A stretch of DNA of 64,000 nt from Liolophura sinensis. Taxonomy: Eukaryota > Mollusca > Polyplacophora > Chitonida > Chitonidae. The notes under the pieces were generated by a model. That model was not told the DNA's origin. It saw only the letters and a program-made list of their open reading frames with translations, and did no database searches. The stretch's first letter is position 1. Each line of letters opens with the position of its first letter. A program made the position numbers and the translations under genes. The stretch lies in NCBI RefSeq assembly GCF_032854445.1, contig NC_088303.1, forward strand, positions 24,781,265 through 24,845,264. Direction: 5' to 3'. Of this stretch, positions 50,097 through 62,429 are shown piece by piece.

Positions 50097-53000
50097 TCAC
50101 TTTCGGTGCGGAATCAGCTGCCCTCTCAGGCTACAGAACTGATAACATGGCAGCGCTTTCGATTGTCCACTTGTGCGTGATTTTGCTTTATTGAACTGCG
50201 ATAATTGAAAAAGCTATGCTTTTTAAAACTTTCTCTGTGGGATACTTTATCAGTGCATGTATACGTTTGGTCTAGTGGATAGGTAATTGAATTTAGCGTG
50301 TTAGCTATAGTGTGTCACAATGCAGGAATGATAGGGTTGCCCTTGCATCAGATTTGCATGTATATTTCAGTTTGGTAAATAAAACGCCAAATCATTAGGA
50401 GGTGTTAACCCAAGACAAATAATGGAAGATGGATTGTATTGATGGGCAATTTCACATGGCAAATGCATGGCCCACATTCAGTTACCCCACGTGTATATCA
50501 GAGGACAAGCTGGTGCAAGTTTAAAGTCAGAGTTGACTTTACACATGCATGAATTAGATCTGTGGGATGAGTGTCAGGGTATAGCATTTACTCTATATGC
50601 AAATAGAATTTTTGATTTGAGATTTTTAGCTTGGGAGTAACTTCTCATTTGTAAACAGCAAGATCACTTTATAAGAAGGTTGTAAAATCTGCTAGGCTTT
50701 GTGACGTTTACCTTGGCCATTATTTAACAGATAATCCTGAGTTTGAAAAGGGACACGATGTTGCACAGCCCATGCTACTCCCTTTTCAAAGCTTCGTGTT
50801 GTATTACCAGAAAATATTTGAACGCACAGATTTCGTTGTGTAATCTTCTCAGCACTAAAAGGGGAACTTCACAGCCCTTGTTGGGCCTCTGTCAAATTCT
50901 TTGGAATTTAATTTAACAAAATAAATTTGAACTTGAATAACATTGAGACCTAAAAGGGCATGATAGAGGACTAAACCCTCCCAACTCTTGGTTTTACAAT
51001 CCAGCTGACACCTCTTGAAACCTAACCTGAGAACACTGGTGTGCTCACGCATAAATGAGTGACCCGTTGTCACAGCAATGTTGTACTTTGTGCTGTGTGC
51101 ACAACGTGACCAATCAGACGGCCGGTAATATTCACTGCGACCCTATCTGCCCAGTGAAAGACCATTTTGGCAACAATTGCATGATAATCATATTTTGATA
51201 TCTAACAGTTTCTATTGAAATAGATTTTTTGGGGCCTGGCAAAGTGTGAAAAGGTAGGCAACATGAAGAAAGAAAATTTGACATTTGTTTGAAGAGATAC
51301 AATGCAGGATTCTTTAGATTCCTATTCTGTTTTGTGTGTGTTGGTAACAACTGTAATACCCCTTGAGGTATGTTTTTGTAAGCTCAGGCCCCCTCATTGA
51401 TATTTATTTTGATTTTGCGAATGGGCTTTATGGTGTTATTATATGGTCTTAGGTGACAGCAGAAGGCCTTCTCCGGAATTCTGACCTATTATTAATATGT
51501 TTTTATTAAAATCATTTCTTAACATTTTGGGGGAGGGGGTGAAGAAGAGAGAAACTGTTCTGTGTGTGATATGTACAATTTGTAAGTTGGCAATGATGTT
51601 GTTCAGGTCGAGAAGGTGCCTTATGTGGTCATGAACAATGTTAACATGTGTAAGACAGCTCCAAGACAAAGTTCGAATTGTCTCTGAAACATAAATTTGG
51701 CATGTACAACATTCTGAGTGCCCTCAAATACAAAACATTCAAGTATGAAATTGAACAGACTGGAATTTAGTCAGTATCACATCTTGTATTATTCACTTGG
51801 TATAATTATTCTACAGTTCAACAAGAACATTATGCCACATGTTTCATAGCTGCAAACAGAATGGGTCTAAGGTAATGTTATTGTGACATGGAAATTACGC
51901 CCAGTTTGTAAATGACGACTGTAAGAAATGACACTTATACCGGATGTGCCATACTTAGGTCGGAAATTGAATTATCATCGTGGCAAGATTCATGCTGTAG
52001 AAAAGGTTTTGCTGTGAGTACAGCATAAGCAAATGTTACACATTATAAGCTCTCAACTACTTCAGTCTCTCTTGACCTTTTGACCTTGTGTCTGTCACAG
52101 CACCCAAAAATGATTACAGATTAGGCAGAAAATGGTCCCTCAGAGGTGTGATGGAATTTATGGAGAGAGCACCTGGCTTTGGTGCCTGACAATACCTCTT
52201 ACCTGGGGTATTAACAAGCTTTTACCTGTCCGTGCTCTGTGTGTACCTGTGTGTGTTAGCCACACTTATCCACAGGTAAAAGAGCTTAACAAGTTGTTGT
52301 AGACTCACCTGTCCAGTTGCTTTGGTAGTCAGACTGACATCACTGTCCCAGATTGACTTAAGGATGATAAAAAAGTGAATTACACATAAGAGCCTATGTC
52401 CGTTAGTTTCACATGCACATTTACCAAGTGTATCCCATGATTCCTTGGATTTATGGTTTTTATGTTAATAGTTGACTGTCTCAAAGCAGCAGTTCTGTTT
52501 TCTTGTTAAGATTAAAATGTTCTTTTTTCCATGTCTGTAGCAATGCAACTAATGAAAAGTTTTGTAACCTGTCCGGAAATAGGATTTCTAGAGATTGTTT
52601 TCTATAATTATGCAGATGGTCTTCCAAAGAGGAATATAGAAAAGATATTGGTTAATTTCTAGCTGTAATCGTTTCAGCTAATACACTCAGATTAGGTGTA
52701 CATAAAAAAATTGCCACGTTGCAGTTGACCACTGTAGACTTATACTGATGGGTGAAGGCTCTTGGGAATCTTGTGAATATGAGTCATCATGTGCAAAATC
52801 TAGAAATAATTACATTTAATTGCAATAAGAATAAAAACACCTTTTCAGTTGGCGTTCAGACATATTTTGTAAGTTGGTCCATGTATGTTGTGCACACAAT
52901 TAAATCTGTAACAAGGCATTGGTGTGGACAATGTACATGTATTTTCATAGATGTTAAGTTATGTTCAGTGAGGCAATTTGTTCTGGAAAAGCCTTGAAAA

Positions 53001-54218
53001 TGGAACATACTCTTTTATAAGAAAATGGAAAGTAGGAGGTGTGTAATATTTTCTGAGATTATGATGTGTAGTAGATGACTTTTAAACCTGATGTATTGGG
53101 ATAAGATTTGATGTGAACCACCAGCAAGTAAAAACCGCAAGTTTGGAAACTTTACACTGTGGATAAATTGATCACGGTCATTGTAAACATTGGTGGGCAG
53201 AGTTGTGAGTACAAAACATGAATGTGGACTAAAACGGTGGAAAAAAGTCCTTAATAATGCTGAAAATGTTTGTTTTAAATTCAGTGTGGAATGAAATCTG
53301 TCAGTACCATGATGATATTTCCTGATTGCCATGCATGTTTATACAGATAAAAGGCCTGAAATACTTATGATGTCACTGCAGTATTGAGAGTTTTCCCGAG
53401 GGAAGGAAGGCGGGAGGAGTTGTTTATAACAGGGCCTTACATTTGCACTTGAGATTAATAAGATAGTTCTGCCGATCTGTTTTACTCTTGGCTTACACAA
53501 GTGTTTCCTGGTCGATCTATTTTGGGATCCCCTCATCCATAAATACCTTCACAGTCTGTGTTTAGTTTTTTTTTTCTCCCAGTGCCTTGAAATGCCTCTT
53601 GGGTGAGGATCCATAACATGTCTGGCAGAGAAGCTGAGCATTTAGGCCAAGATAGGTGTATGTAGTTGAGGAGTTGCCTAGTCAGCTACCTGACAAAACA
53701 GTTCGACTTAAAACTAGAGTTGATTCTGCAAATCTTTCATTTGAAAAAATAACTTTGTTGGTCAAGGGCTAGTGATATTAAATGTAGCATTCTAAACCAC
53801 TTGGCCAGCGAGGTACTTTCCCATGTTAAACATTAGAAAGTCTGTTGAAGTGTAATACTCCAAACCTCTCCATCAGCATAACTAGCAAGCCCTTTTCCTA
53901 CCTAGATCTGCATAAGCAAACCATTCCTAATCTTCTTGGCCAGAGATTTCACAAGATCTGGTTAAGTGAAGCATTTGAAGTTCACATGTAAAACTGCTGT
54001 AAATCTGGTGGGAAGAAAATTTTGAACTTGTGACTGTGGTGAAAAAGTATTAATTATTTTTGATCAGTTAATGTATATGTTAGGGGTGGTGTGGTTTATT
54101 AGCATGTAATTTTGTACCCCATACCAGCATGTGTCTTTCATAAGATATTATATTTTGAAGTTTTATTAGTATAAGCAATTAACAAGACAGAATGACAGAG
54201 TTGTGTAGGTGGACCATT
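50097..54218. other. Intron sequence, no gene recognised
   Basis: Unique AT-rich sequence with chance frames only. Confidence 0.55.
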
Positions 54219-54482
54219 GGGATTAGGGCGGGGTGTGGGGGTATCAGAGGGGAGAGGTGGTATAAACCTAAGGTTTGATATGTAGGCTAAGCCCAGCTGG
54301 CATTGCGGTGTAGACATCTTGTAATGGACTTCCTTTTTAAAGAAGCTCCCTCCAGTGGGGAAGTAAGCCACAGGAATTAGCCAATCGTGTGGCCAGGAAG
54401 TCAGCTGCCAGGGACTCTATTACATGACTTCCGGTTGGTAGACTGGAGCAGCTGGTTACAATTCTAGCCAATGAGATCAAAG
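54219..54482 (+). promoter_or_regulatory. Possible regulatory island (G4, CCAAT, ETS, E-box, TCF sites)
   Basis: A four-run G-quadruplex motif (54219-54241) is followed by CCAAT at 54381-54385 and 54468-54472, CTTCCGG (ETS core) at 54428-54434, CAGCTG E-boxes at 54402-54407 and 54449-54454, and AGATCAAAG (TCF/LEF core) at 54474-54482. It is richer in GC than the surrounding intron. Motifs are short, so this is inference from clustering. Confidence 0.25.
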
Positions 54483-55510
54483 GATTTTTGTTCTGATGTT
54501 CGTGACAAATCCCCACGTGCAGTGTGAAGTGGTAGTAAACAGTTAGTTCTTTGTTTGTTTTCTTGTGGCTGAAATAGATGTATTTCAGCTTTGGAGTAGC
54601 TTGATTACATTGTATTTAATAATGAGGTCTCTTTGAAGGGTATTTAATAAAGGCTGTTTTTTTTTTCTGATGTAAACGTCATCATTTCTCAATCACAAGC
54701 CTGTGTCATGTATTGTTAAACCGGCCAACATATTTGTGTCAGATATGTATATATATATATATGTATTCTTTTCCTTCGATTACAGAGCTATAATCACCAT
54801 GCAGTTACATGTTATCATTGAGCCAGTAGGACTATGTTAGACATTTCTTTCAAACCTTTTGCATTGTAACAAATGTGTGTTAACTACATGTAAATAAGGA
54901 ATTTATCAAACCTGATACACATAAACTCAAAGGAGCAATGTTCAACCTTGACTAGCTTTTTGGGTATATGCCTAATTGGATGGTGCTTTTTGGCACATTG
55001 AAAACCTGTTGATCAGATCGACAAATGGAATAAACCACAGTCCTTCCGCAGACACTGACTGACTTCTTGACTTAAAGCCTCAGCCAAGCCAGTGAGAGCT
55101 GGATTTGAGTCTTTGACCTCATTGGCGATGGAATTGATATGCTGTGGTGAGAGCAATACTTTAATGAAATGAATAGGGCAAGGCCTTGATTAGGCATCTT
55201 TGTGTCTGTTGCAATGACAAATCCGAACTTGTACAGTCAGATTGTCATCAAACTTTGATTTTAGAACTTCACAGCACAAGGGGAGGTAACTTTAAGATTT
55301 TGTGGTGATGGTTGAGCTTGCTTTCAGTCATCTTACTGACAAGCTGCTTGGAATGCATTTAGTATTTACAGGAAACCTGCTCTCACAATCAACTTGGTGT
55401 AATGGTGACTTAATTTGGTCTGTAACCAGGACGTCAGTTTTAGACTAAACTTAAAAAGCTGTCTTTGGGTGTGGTTGTGGAGAAGTAGTTTGAAAGCCCT
55501 CTGTAATTGT

Positions 55511-55696
55511 TCATCCTTTTCACGTTCTTGCAAAATGCCTATTCAATCAAATTCTGAGGGAATTATTCTGTGTAGACCGATAAAATGTGAAGCCTTGGTC
55601 AACCCTGTCAATGTAGTTTTGCCTCTAACATCAAATTAAAAAAAGTGGTTATTAAATTACAATGAAAGTTGCTGTTTCAAATGTGAAATGGTTGAG
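55511..55696 (+). mobile_element. MITE-like element, copy 4
   Basis: TCATCCTTTTCACGTTCTTG, AAATTCTGAGGGAATTATTC, TGTGTAGACCGATAAAATG, TTACAATGAAAGTTGCTGTT and ATGTGAAATGGTTGAGGG follow the 8798 copy block by block. Confidence 0.6.
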
Positions 55697-56031
55697 GGAC
55701 CAGGGTACCTTGTCAGATTGGTACCCAATCTTGGTGTAGAAGGTGCAGTTGTTTCTACCAGAGAGCTGTGCAACTTGTTAAATGTCCAAATCATTCTCCC
55801 AATCCCACATCTGGCCTGTCTTCTGTCATCACCATTAACCACATCAAAATTCAAATGGACAATGTCATGAATTATGTCCGAAATTAGCTTTCAACAAACT
55901 ATGAACAGATGTGAAATTTTATAGTCAAAACAGATGGGGTTTAACTGGAGAATTTAGTCCTGCCTGATGTACAGTGTCCTTATGAATAGGGAATATGATG
56001 AAAAACACCAGTTGGTAGATACATGTAGTGA

Positions 56032-56058
56032 GGGGTGGGTATTGTGGGAGGGAAGGGG
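56032..56058 (+). other. G-quadruplex motif
   Basis: Five G-runs (GGGG, GGG, GGG, GGG, GGGG) with loops of 1-6 bases. Confidence 0.6.
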
Positions 56059-59000
56059 TAGTGGACCAAGTGGGGTTGGTTTAGGGTGGGGGATGATTGC
56101 ATTTACTAGCTGGCTGCTTGTGTCAAGTCAAACTCCAGATTGATAAAAAACAGAAGCCTCTTATTTTTAAAATCTCCTAGCTCCCGATTTTTTTGATAAA
56201 GGAGTGTATTTTAAGAGTGGGTGAGTTGGACTCCGCAGAAATCTGGAAATGAATTTTGTTTGGACTCTATGTAACCCGTTAAATATTATAATCTGCCATT
56301 AAACTGGGTGTACATTTCAAACTTATCGGACTTAAGAACAGCTGGTGAACAAACTGTTTGTGGTAATGACTCAGTGGTGGTTAAACATTCCTTTCAGATT
56401 AGTCAACATATACATGTATAAAGATTTTAAAAATCAGCTTTTTTAAAAGAGGGAGCAGAATTTGGCTAAAGGTTCCAAGAATGTAATTGCGTGGCCAAGC
56501 TTATTTTTAATTGGCTTGATAAATTAAAGATAGCATTGCCACTTTTTGTAATGTGGTGGAATAAATTAATGTGAAATGAAATAAGTTTAAGGATTTTCGG
56601 GTGAAATAGTTATGTATCAGTTTGAAATATTCCTATTTACTGAGATCAGTTAACAGTACAAAACAAGACAATTTTATCTTTTTAATTGATTGACTGGTGA
56701 AGGGTAAAGCTCTCCCCACTTTTTGTAAGTATTTGTCGTAACCTTGTAAGCTGTAACATTGATAGATGATGGAAGACTGTTACTAGTACATAATATTCTA
56801 AAAAAAAAAAAAATGAGAAAATTCTCTGTGGAATGAAAATGAAATGTAATTTTTTGTGAAAAAGCAGATAGACAAATTTTCCCAGTTAAGGTTTTGTAAG
56901 ACTTGAATGATTTAGTGTAAAGACACTTGAAGTGGAGCTTTGGTAGTCTAAACCTAGCCGATTGCCATCTGGCTTGTCATTTAGTGCTTAATCTGCAACT
57001 TTAGACCCTGGTACTCTGTCAGCTTGGATAAATGAGGGTGGTGGGGTTGAGGGGCAGGCAGCATCATAATACCCCAGAGTCTGAAGCTGTTAACAGACAG
57101 AAAAGCTGAAGTAACTGGGCCTAATGGAGACATTCCTGTAAACTATATTCCCCCTCAGTCTGATGCACAATGTACATATGTAGCAATCTGTCTTCATGTA
57201 ATGCTGTCTGTGGTCACGTAACCCCAGGGGGAAAAAAGAAACAAAGATAAGGATAAAGGAACAACTAGGATGAATTTTCTGACCATTTTGCGTTTTGATA
57301 AGTTTGTATGAACATAAAATTAGGCAGACAAAGACATGGTTGAAATCTTTTGAAGCAATTCTTGTAAGCTTTCTGATTTGAAATTCAATTTTATATTGTC
57401 ATTTAAAGCTCATGACATGTTGTTTAAACGTGTGATTTTGAGATAAGTAGTTACATTTTATATCCAATGTATCTTTGGGGTTACTGCTAGTGGCATGGTT
57501 TGTTTTACCATTGTGCTTTTTGGATGAGTTGATTTTACCAGGGAACATAAATGTTCAATATTAAGGAAGACAGCGCAAAAATTGTTAAAAAAAAGCTCTC
57601 AGTGGGATGTAAAGCTCCTCTCATCATTTCAAACTGCTGTAGCGTGTTTTCCATATTGAACTTTTGTAAGCTGCTGGAGTGTGGCAGATGTGATTAGGAC
57701 ATTCAGCCTGCTGTTGTAGTTGTATTTTGATGTCGACCAGAATCCCAGATAATCCCTTGTTCTGAAACACAACGCTTCGTACAGTTGAACCGTTTTTCTG
57801 ATTCATATTGCCGTACCTGGCAGACACACCAAACCCTGAGGGCAGTTAAAGTTGTACAGTAGGGGCTTATAAATCAAACCTGTCAGGGTAAGATTGAGTC
57901 CAACCAATATTGACCTTAAATGACCAGAACATTAGCTGACCACAATTAAGTGGTCATCTTAGTGCTTTAGTACCTGGAACAGTTCTGTCATAATTCTTAT
58001 ATACAATAATGTTTGCATTGGTGAGAACGTAGCTTACATGGTGACATACAGCATGACTTCAATCTTTGATGCATGCATGCTGGCCTTGTTTTTCTCATTT
58101 TTAGGACAGATATTAATAGTGCTGAATGCAGAGAATTGCATTTCTCTTCCATTTTTTTGGTAAAGTAAAGATATGAACATGTTGTTCATTGGATGGACTA
58201 GCCATATGAAAAGAGAAGCTAAGTGTAGCTGCTACAATTACATGTATACCGACTGTAAAGAGCAGAGCAGGTGTCCCAAAGATTAGAACATTTGGTTGGT
58301 CCAAGAGGCATTTTTACAGTTGAAATTACTCTGGTGACTTCATTTGTTTTTGGACAAAACCAGAAAGTTCAACCTCTCCTTTAGTCTATCACTCGTTAAA
58401 GTTGTTAACCTACTCAGTTATACCGTGTTGTCAGTCATAGTTTTAGCACCCAGTCAGGCAATCATTTTCAGTGTTGAGTACACTATAATATAGCAGAGTA
58501 GATTAAGCTTTTTTATAACAATTTTTAAATGTTAATGCTGTGGTTGACCTAAAGTTTGCCTTTTTGTGTTAACTCAAAATACAGCACTGTACAGCACTCT
58601 GTCAATGCTTTACCACTAATCCGTGCTTTATGAAAAGGATTATGTACATGAAATAACGTAGACAAAAATGTTATTTGGTGGAAGTAACTTGTTTTGCTTA
58701 CAGTCACAAATTTCAAACTCTGACCTTTTTAAGCTGTGATTTAACGCAGTAGCCTTCCAAGATGCTGTCAGGTACAAACTAATCAATCAGTCAGGTTACA
58801 GGTGGGAAAAAGCACACCTGGCTGAGATCTGAAGATTTTTGTGTACGTGTGTGGCCTGCTCTAGGGAAAATAAATCCATCATATTTGTCATATCATTGAT
58901 TATTAATAGCTCTTATCGTGTAATGTTAAGATTTTACCCAGTCACGAAGCTTTTCACTCTGTCTCCCTAGCTTCTGATATCAAAATTCTGAAAAACCACA

Positions 59001-60346
59001 GAAGTTGTGTGTAATGATGATTTTCCATATTTTCTATGTGTGCTAAAATGTGTATCCACAGCGTGAACATTACATTGTTCATTTGAAAATTGTTGTTACA
59101 GCTTCATACATGTACTTTGATTGTACAAAACAGTAACCATAAGGGCTGTTGTCACCATGAAGCTGTCAGATTTCTCTTTCAGCTCATATCAACTAATTAG
59201 TCAAGCTAGCATGGAACTATGATAGTTTTCTGAAAGCCAGCTTAAACAAATATGTGATGCGAGTCATTTATACTGTCACTGACCTGTACAAGACCTACTA
59301 CACATACTGCAAGGTCAAAAGGCGTTCTGAGGTTTGTTTGGAAGGTAGTAATTATGTTTTCCTTCCTGGAAATATGAGTTTCAACACCAACGGTAACATT
59401 TTCTGACGTACTTGCCTCTAAATGTGCGTTTTGGGGGCAAAATTTTTTGGTCATTTACAGTATTTATTGTTAAAAACACCTCTCAATGATCTTACACATT
59501 CCACCTGTGTCTCATTTGACAGGTGAGCATAAGGCTTGGTACAACTTACCTGTAATGGTTTACCAGTGTAATCAATCTCATTGATCTCCTGTAGTAAGTA
59601 TGTGGCAGTAGAGTCTTTCATAGCCTAGTACAAATGTGGAGCAAGGTTTCTTCTGTCTCATGCTCCACCCCTAGTTTTGTCTCTTTAAGACTTCTCAGTG
59701 TTTTTCAGCGGAATTGAATTTCATGGTGAATTTAACAGATCGTGAACTGAGAGTGGATTCTGTTTGTTTTGCCATTTCAAGAAGCAACCCAATCATGTAT
59801 AGACTGTAACATGACCCAAAGGGATGCCTCCTGTTGAAGGGCCGTCTCGCTGGAACATGTTCACTTCTTACCTCTTCAGCATTATTCATACCTGTAATGC
59901 TGTTATGCAGAACAAAGCTATGTAAACTTAGAAAAGTGAGGCCAGAGTTTAGGCACAATACGGCAATTTAGTAATGTCAGCGAAACATGTGAAAAGTCTT
60001 AATGGCCATGTTTTCATTCATGTATGTGTTAAGTTCATGGAGCATTTTTTAACTTTTTTCGCACAGAATGAAACAAACGGAAATATGGTGTAATTTGAGT
60101 AATTTTTAATGGAAAACGTATGTGAACCATGCTTCACGGATCTACAAACTGTCACATGCATGTATACCTGTACTTCTGCTTTTTGAACCCAGAATAGTTT
60201 CCATCTTCAGAATGTGTAGTTTATGGGCACATTGTTCAGGCATAAGCAGTTAGTCAGGACACAGTACATGTAATTACTGACGCTTAAATTGATTGATAAT
60301 TGTTTCACTGTAGATAATTAATAATTTAATAAAAAATTATTTTTAA
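56059..60346. other. Intron sequence, no gene recognised
   Basis: Unique sequence apart from dispersed repeat family B at 58119-58290. Confidence 0.55.
58119..58290 (+). repeat. Dispersed repeat family B, copy 2
   Basis: GTAAAGATATGAACATGTTG, TTCATTGGATGGACTAGCCA and GCAGAGCAGGTGTCCCAAA match the copy at 21965-22135, 36 kb away. Together they show an interspersed family of at least 170 bp. Confidence 0.6.
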
Positions 60347-60455
60347 TAAGTACTCGAGAATATTTTACATGTACGTATACGACAGTGGCCAACATTATGG
60401 TGGGGAGAAACTGGGCAGAGCCCGGAGGGAACCCACAACCATCTGCGGGTTTAGA
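60347..60455 (-). mobile_element. SINE fragment, reverse orientation
   Basis: AGAAACTGGGCAGAGCCCGG and AACCCACAACCATCTGCGGG are the reverse complement of the SINE centre; ACTCGAGAATATTTTACATG is the body end. The tRNA-like half is missing, so this copy is 5'-truncated, or broken. It sits 300 bp before the cbEGF exon. Confidence 0.75.
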
Positions 60456-60754
60456 ATGATAAATGTGGATTGCTGAATATTACTGAAGTGGTGTAGAATC
60501 CTTAGGGTCAACCTGATACAGGTGTAGTCCGTCATATCCTTCAAATAACTTTTTTTGCTGAATAATCACAAAAATTTCTGGAACAAAAATTCACAGAATT
60601 CTTTTAAGAGGTGCATGCAGTTTAAAGTATACATCATGTGATGTGAAAGATCTCTGTTGTCTTTCAATTTTCAGAAAAGATGATTAATGCTGTAGTAGTC
60701 TGAATAACGCAGCAAGCTGAAATTAGTCAACCAGTGATATTTCTTATGTTTCAG

Positions 60755-60877
60755 ATATTGATGAATGTGCCAAAGACAATGGAGGATGTGAGCAAAACTG
60801 CTGCAACACAATTGGTTCATTTTATTGCAAGTGCGAAGAGGGGTATAAGCTATCTGCAGATGGCAAGAGGTGTGAAG
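60755..60877 (+). CDS. Exon: calcium-binding EGF domain with an extra cysteine
   Basis: A 123-nt phase 1-1 exon, acceptor TTTCAG ending at 60754 and donor GTAGGG from 60878. It encodes 41 residues starting D-I-D-E-C, then NGGC, then the C-x-N-x4-F-x-C-x-C pattern that is the family signature for Asn beta-hydroxylation and calcium binding, then EEGYKLSADGKRC. This is a complete cbEGF module of the kind found in tandem in MEGF6, SCUBE, fibulin and LTBP proteins, where calcium stiffens the domain chain in the extracellular space. Oddly it holds seven cysteines, not six: two adjacent Cys codons (TGC TGC) stand where one is expected before the Asn. One cysteine would be unpaired unless it bonds with another module or protein. 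It is 1.4 kb upstream of a second cbEGF exon in the same phase. Confidence 0.9.
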
Positions 60878-62306
60878 GTAGGGTGAAAATTTTTCTTGTT
60901 TTTGGGTTTATGAATGTCTGACAGGATATCTCTGCATTATTACTCTCGATATGACCTCATAGTGGTGTACGTGAGATGTTTTTCACAACCTAATATATTT
61001 TGACATTTGCGAAATACACATATGATTAATATTCATTTTTCCACAGCTAACAGGACATCCTTAGGTCACTGTGTATATAAACTCATCATCCATATTTTCT
61101 CTAGAACATTTCATTAGCTCCACTGTGTAAGGTATGGGCTTAGCTAATGTTACACCCTAATTTAAATCCTTCATTGAACTGAAGTTTTGCATCCATATGT
61201 CTCCTACAGACAATCTCTTTGGTAGACTTGCTACCAAATCTAAGTTTTTGACACATTTCACTCATGTCTTTAATTGTTTCATCACCCCTGTGCCAGTTTT
61301 TCACATTTGTGTAGCAAGATGTTTGGTAAACCTGATAATTTAAGCTTTCACCAGCTATTGTTGCCGAGCTATTAGCACTTTTAGCACTTTGTTTTCCAGT
61401 ATTAGATTTTGTTCACTGTGTGAGTTTTTCATGGTCATTGCCAAGTACCTCTACATTCATCAGTGAAATGCTGTGTTCTGGATGACAGTGTACATAAACT
61501 GATGTACTCTTTATTGACTTAAGTTTTAAGTGTATGTTTTCAGGGCACACTGTTGCTGCTGTTTTCAGTACAGTAGCACTTTATGAGTGCGTGGAAATTG
61601 GACTTGATATAGGCCGTAACTTATGTTATGCAACATTACAAAATATAAACACTGAGAATATTAGATTTAAAGATATCTTCCTCCATCAGGATGAGTATCG
61701 TCTAGCTCAAACCATATTAACCCAGGTCACTCGATGCGCTGACTTTATAGCAAATTGTGAAGCTGAAATGGTTACTCCCTTAAAGCACTTATTTATGTAA
61801 TTGATGGTATTTAATCCTGTATTAAAGAGTGTTTCCACCCACCATAATGCTGGCAGCCGTTGCATAAGTGAAATATTCTTGAGTACGGCGTAGAACACCA
61901 ATCAAATAAATAAATAAATGAACAACAGGGATCGGGGTTCTGGGTCAGGGATGTTATGGGACACATTTCAGCTAGAGGAAACCATCGGAGCTTACTTTCA
62001 CCTTAGTTGGTAGAGGGTTTCTCAAATTGCCAATAATTCGCCCTTCTATAGAGTGGGCTCTTCTTGGAAATGCACAATAAAATTTATCCTGAGGTGCTTT
62101 CCATCTGTGCATGCAGTTAACGAATGCTTTAACATTTGTATTCTGTAATGTTTGGTGTTTGTATAAATAATCATTTCAAATGAAGCTTTGATCCATATTA
62201 AGACTCATAAATGATTGTTATTCACTTTTGGCATTGGAATAGTTGATGTGGTTGTGTAAACACAACTGTTGTCACGGCGATGATATACGTGTGGGTGTGT
62301 TTTCAG
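60878..62306 (+). other. Intron between the two cbEGF exons
   Basis: Bounded by GTAGGG and TTTTCAG. It holds a 5'-truncated SINE (61832-61918) and, just before it, an 88-codon ATG-started open frame at 61534-61800 that I do not recognise. That frame includes a possible acceptor (TTTTCAG before 61544, also phase 1) but lacks a clear in-phase donor and any cysteine pattern, so it is more likely chance or an old insertion than an exon. Confidence 0.8.
61832..61918 (+). mobile_element. SINE, strongly 5'-truncated
   Basis: TTTCCACCCACCATAATGCT, GCATAAGTGAAATATTCTTG and AGTACGGCGTAGAACACCAA followed by AATAAATAAATAAAT: the last 85 bases of the family, in the intron between the two cbEGF exons. Confidence 0.85.
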
Positions 62307-62429
62307 ATATTGATGAATGTAAGGAGCATAATGGTGGATGTCAGTACAAGTGTATTAACTCCAAGGGCGGCTACAAATGTAACTGCCCCAAAGGTCAAAG
62401 GTTACATGCTGATCAAAGATCATGTGTTG
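62307..62429 (+). CDS. Exon: calcium-binding EGF domain
   Basis: A second 123-nt phase 1-1 exon in the same orientation, acceptor TTTTCAG ending 62306 and strong donor GTGAGT from 62430. The 41-residue product begins D-I-D-E-C, has NGGC, then C-x-N-x4-Y-x-C-x-C and closes with an ADQRSC turn; exactly six cysteines in the normal cbEGF order. The calcium-ligand pattern (Asp-x-Asp-Glu, Asn, Tyr) is complete. Same length and phase as the exon at 60755, so the two look like products of exon duplication within one cbEGF run. No following EGF exon was found before the window ends at 64000, so the gene continues to the right. The phase-1 end predicts that the next exon also starts in phase 1. Confidence 0.9.

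Larger units (their letters stand above)
21732..60754 (+). other. Giant intron (about 39 kb) of the EGF-repeat gene
   Basis: Inferred from the matching phase-1 ends of the EGF exon at 21624-21731 and the cbEGF exon at 60755-60877. It contains most of the window's minisatellites, SINEs and MITE-like copies listed separately. I found no further EGF-type exon by eye, but short exons of other domains could be hidden, so the two exons may not be adjacent in the mRNA. Confidence 0.55.

Noticed and set aside
49261-50194. Several 100-137 codon frames on both strands
   Set aside because: All lie on the 46-bp minisatellite and show the same sequence in three shifted frames.
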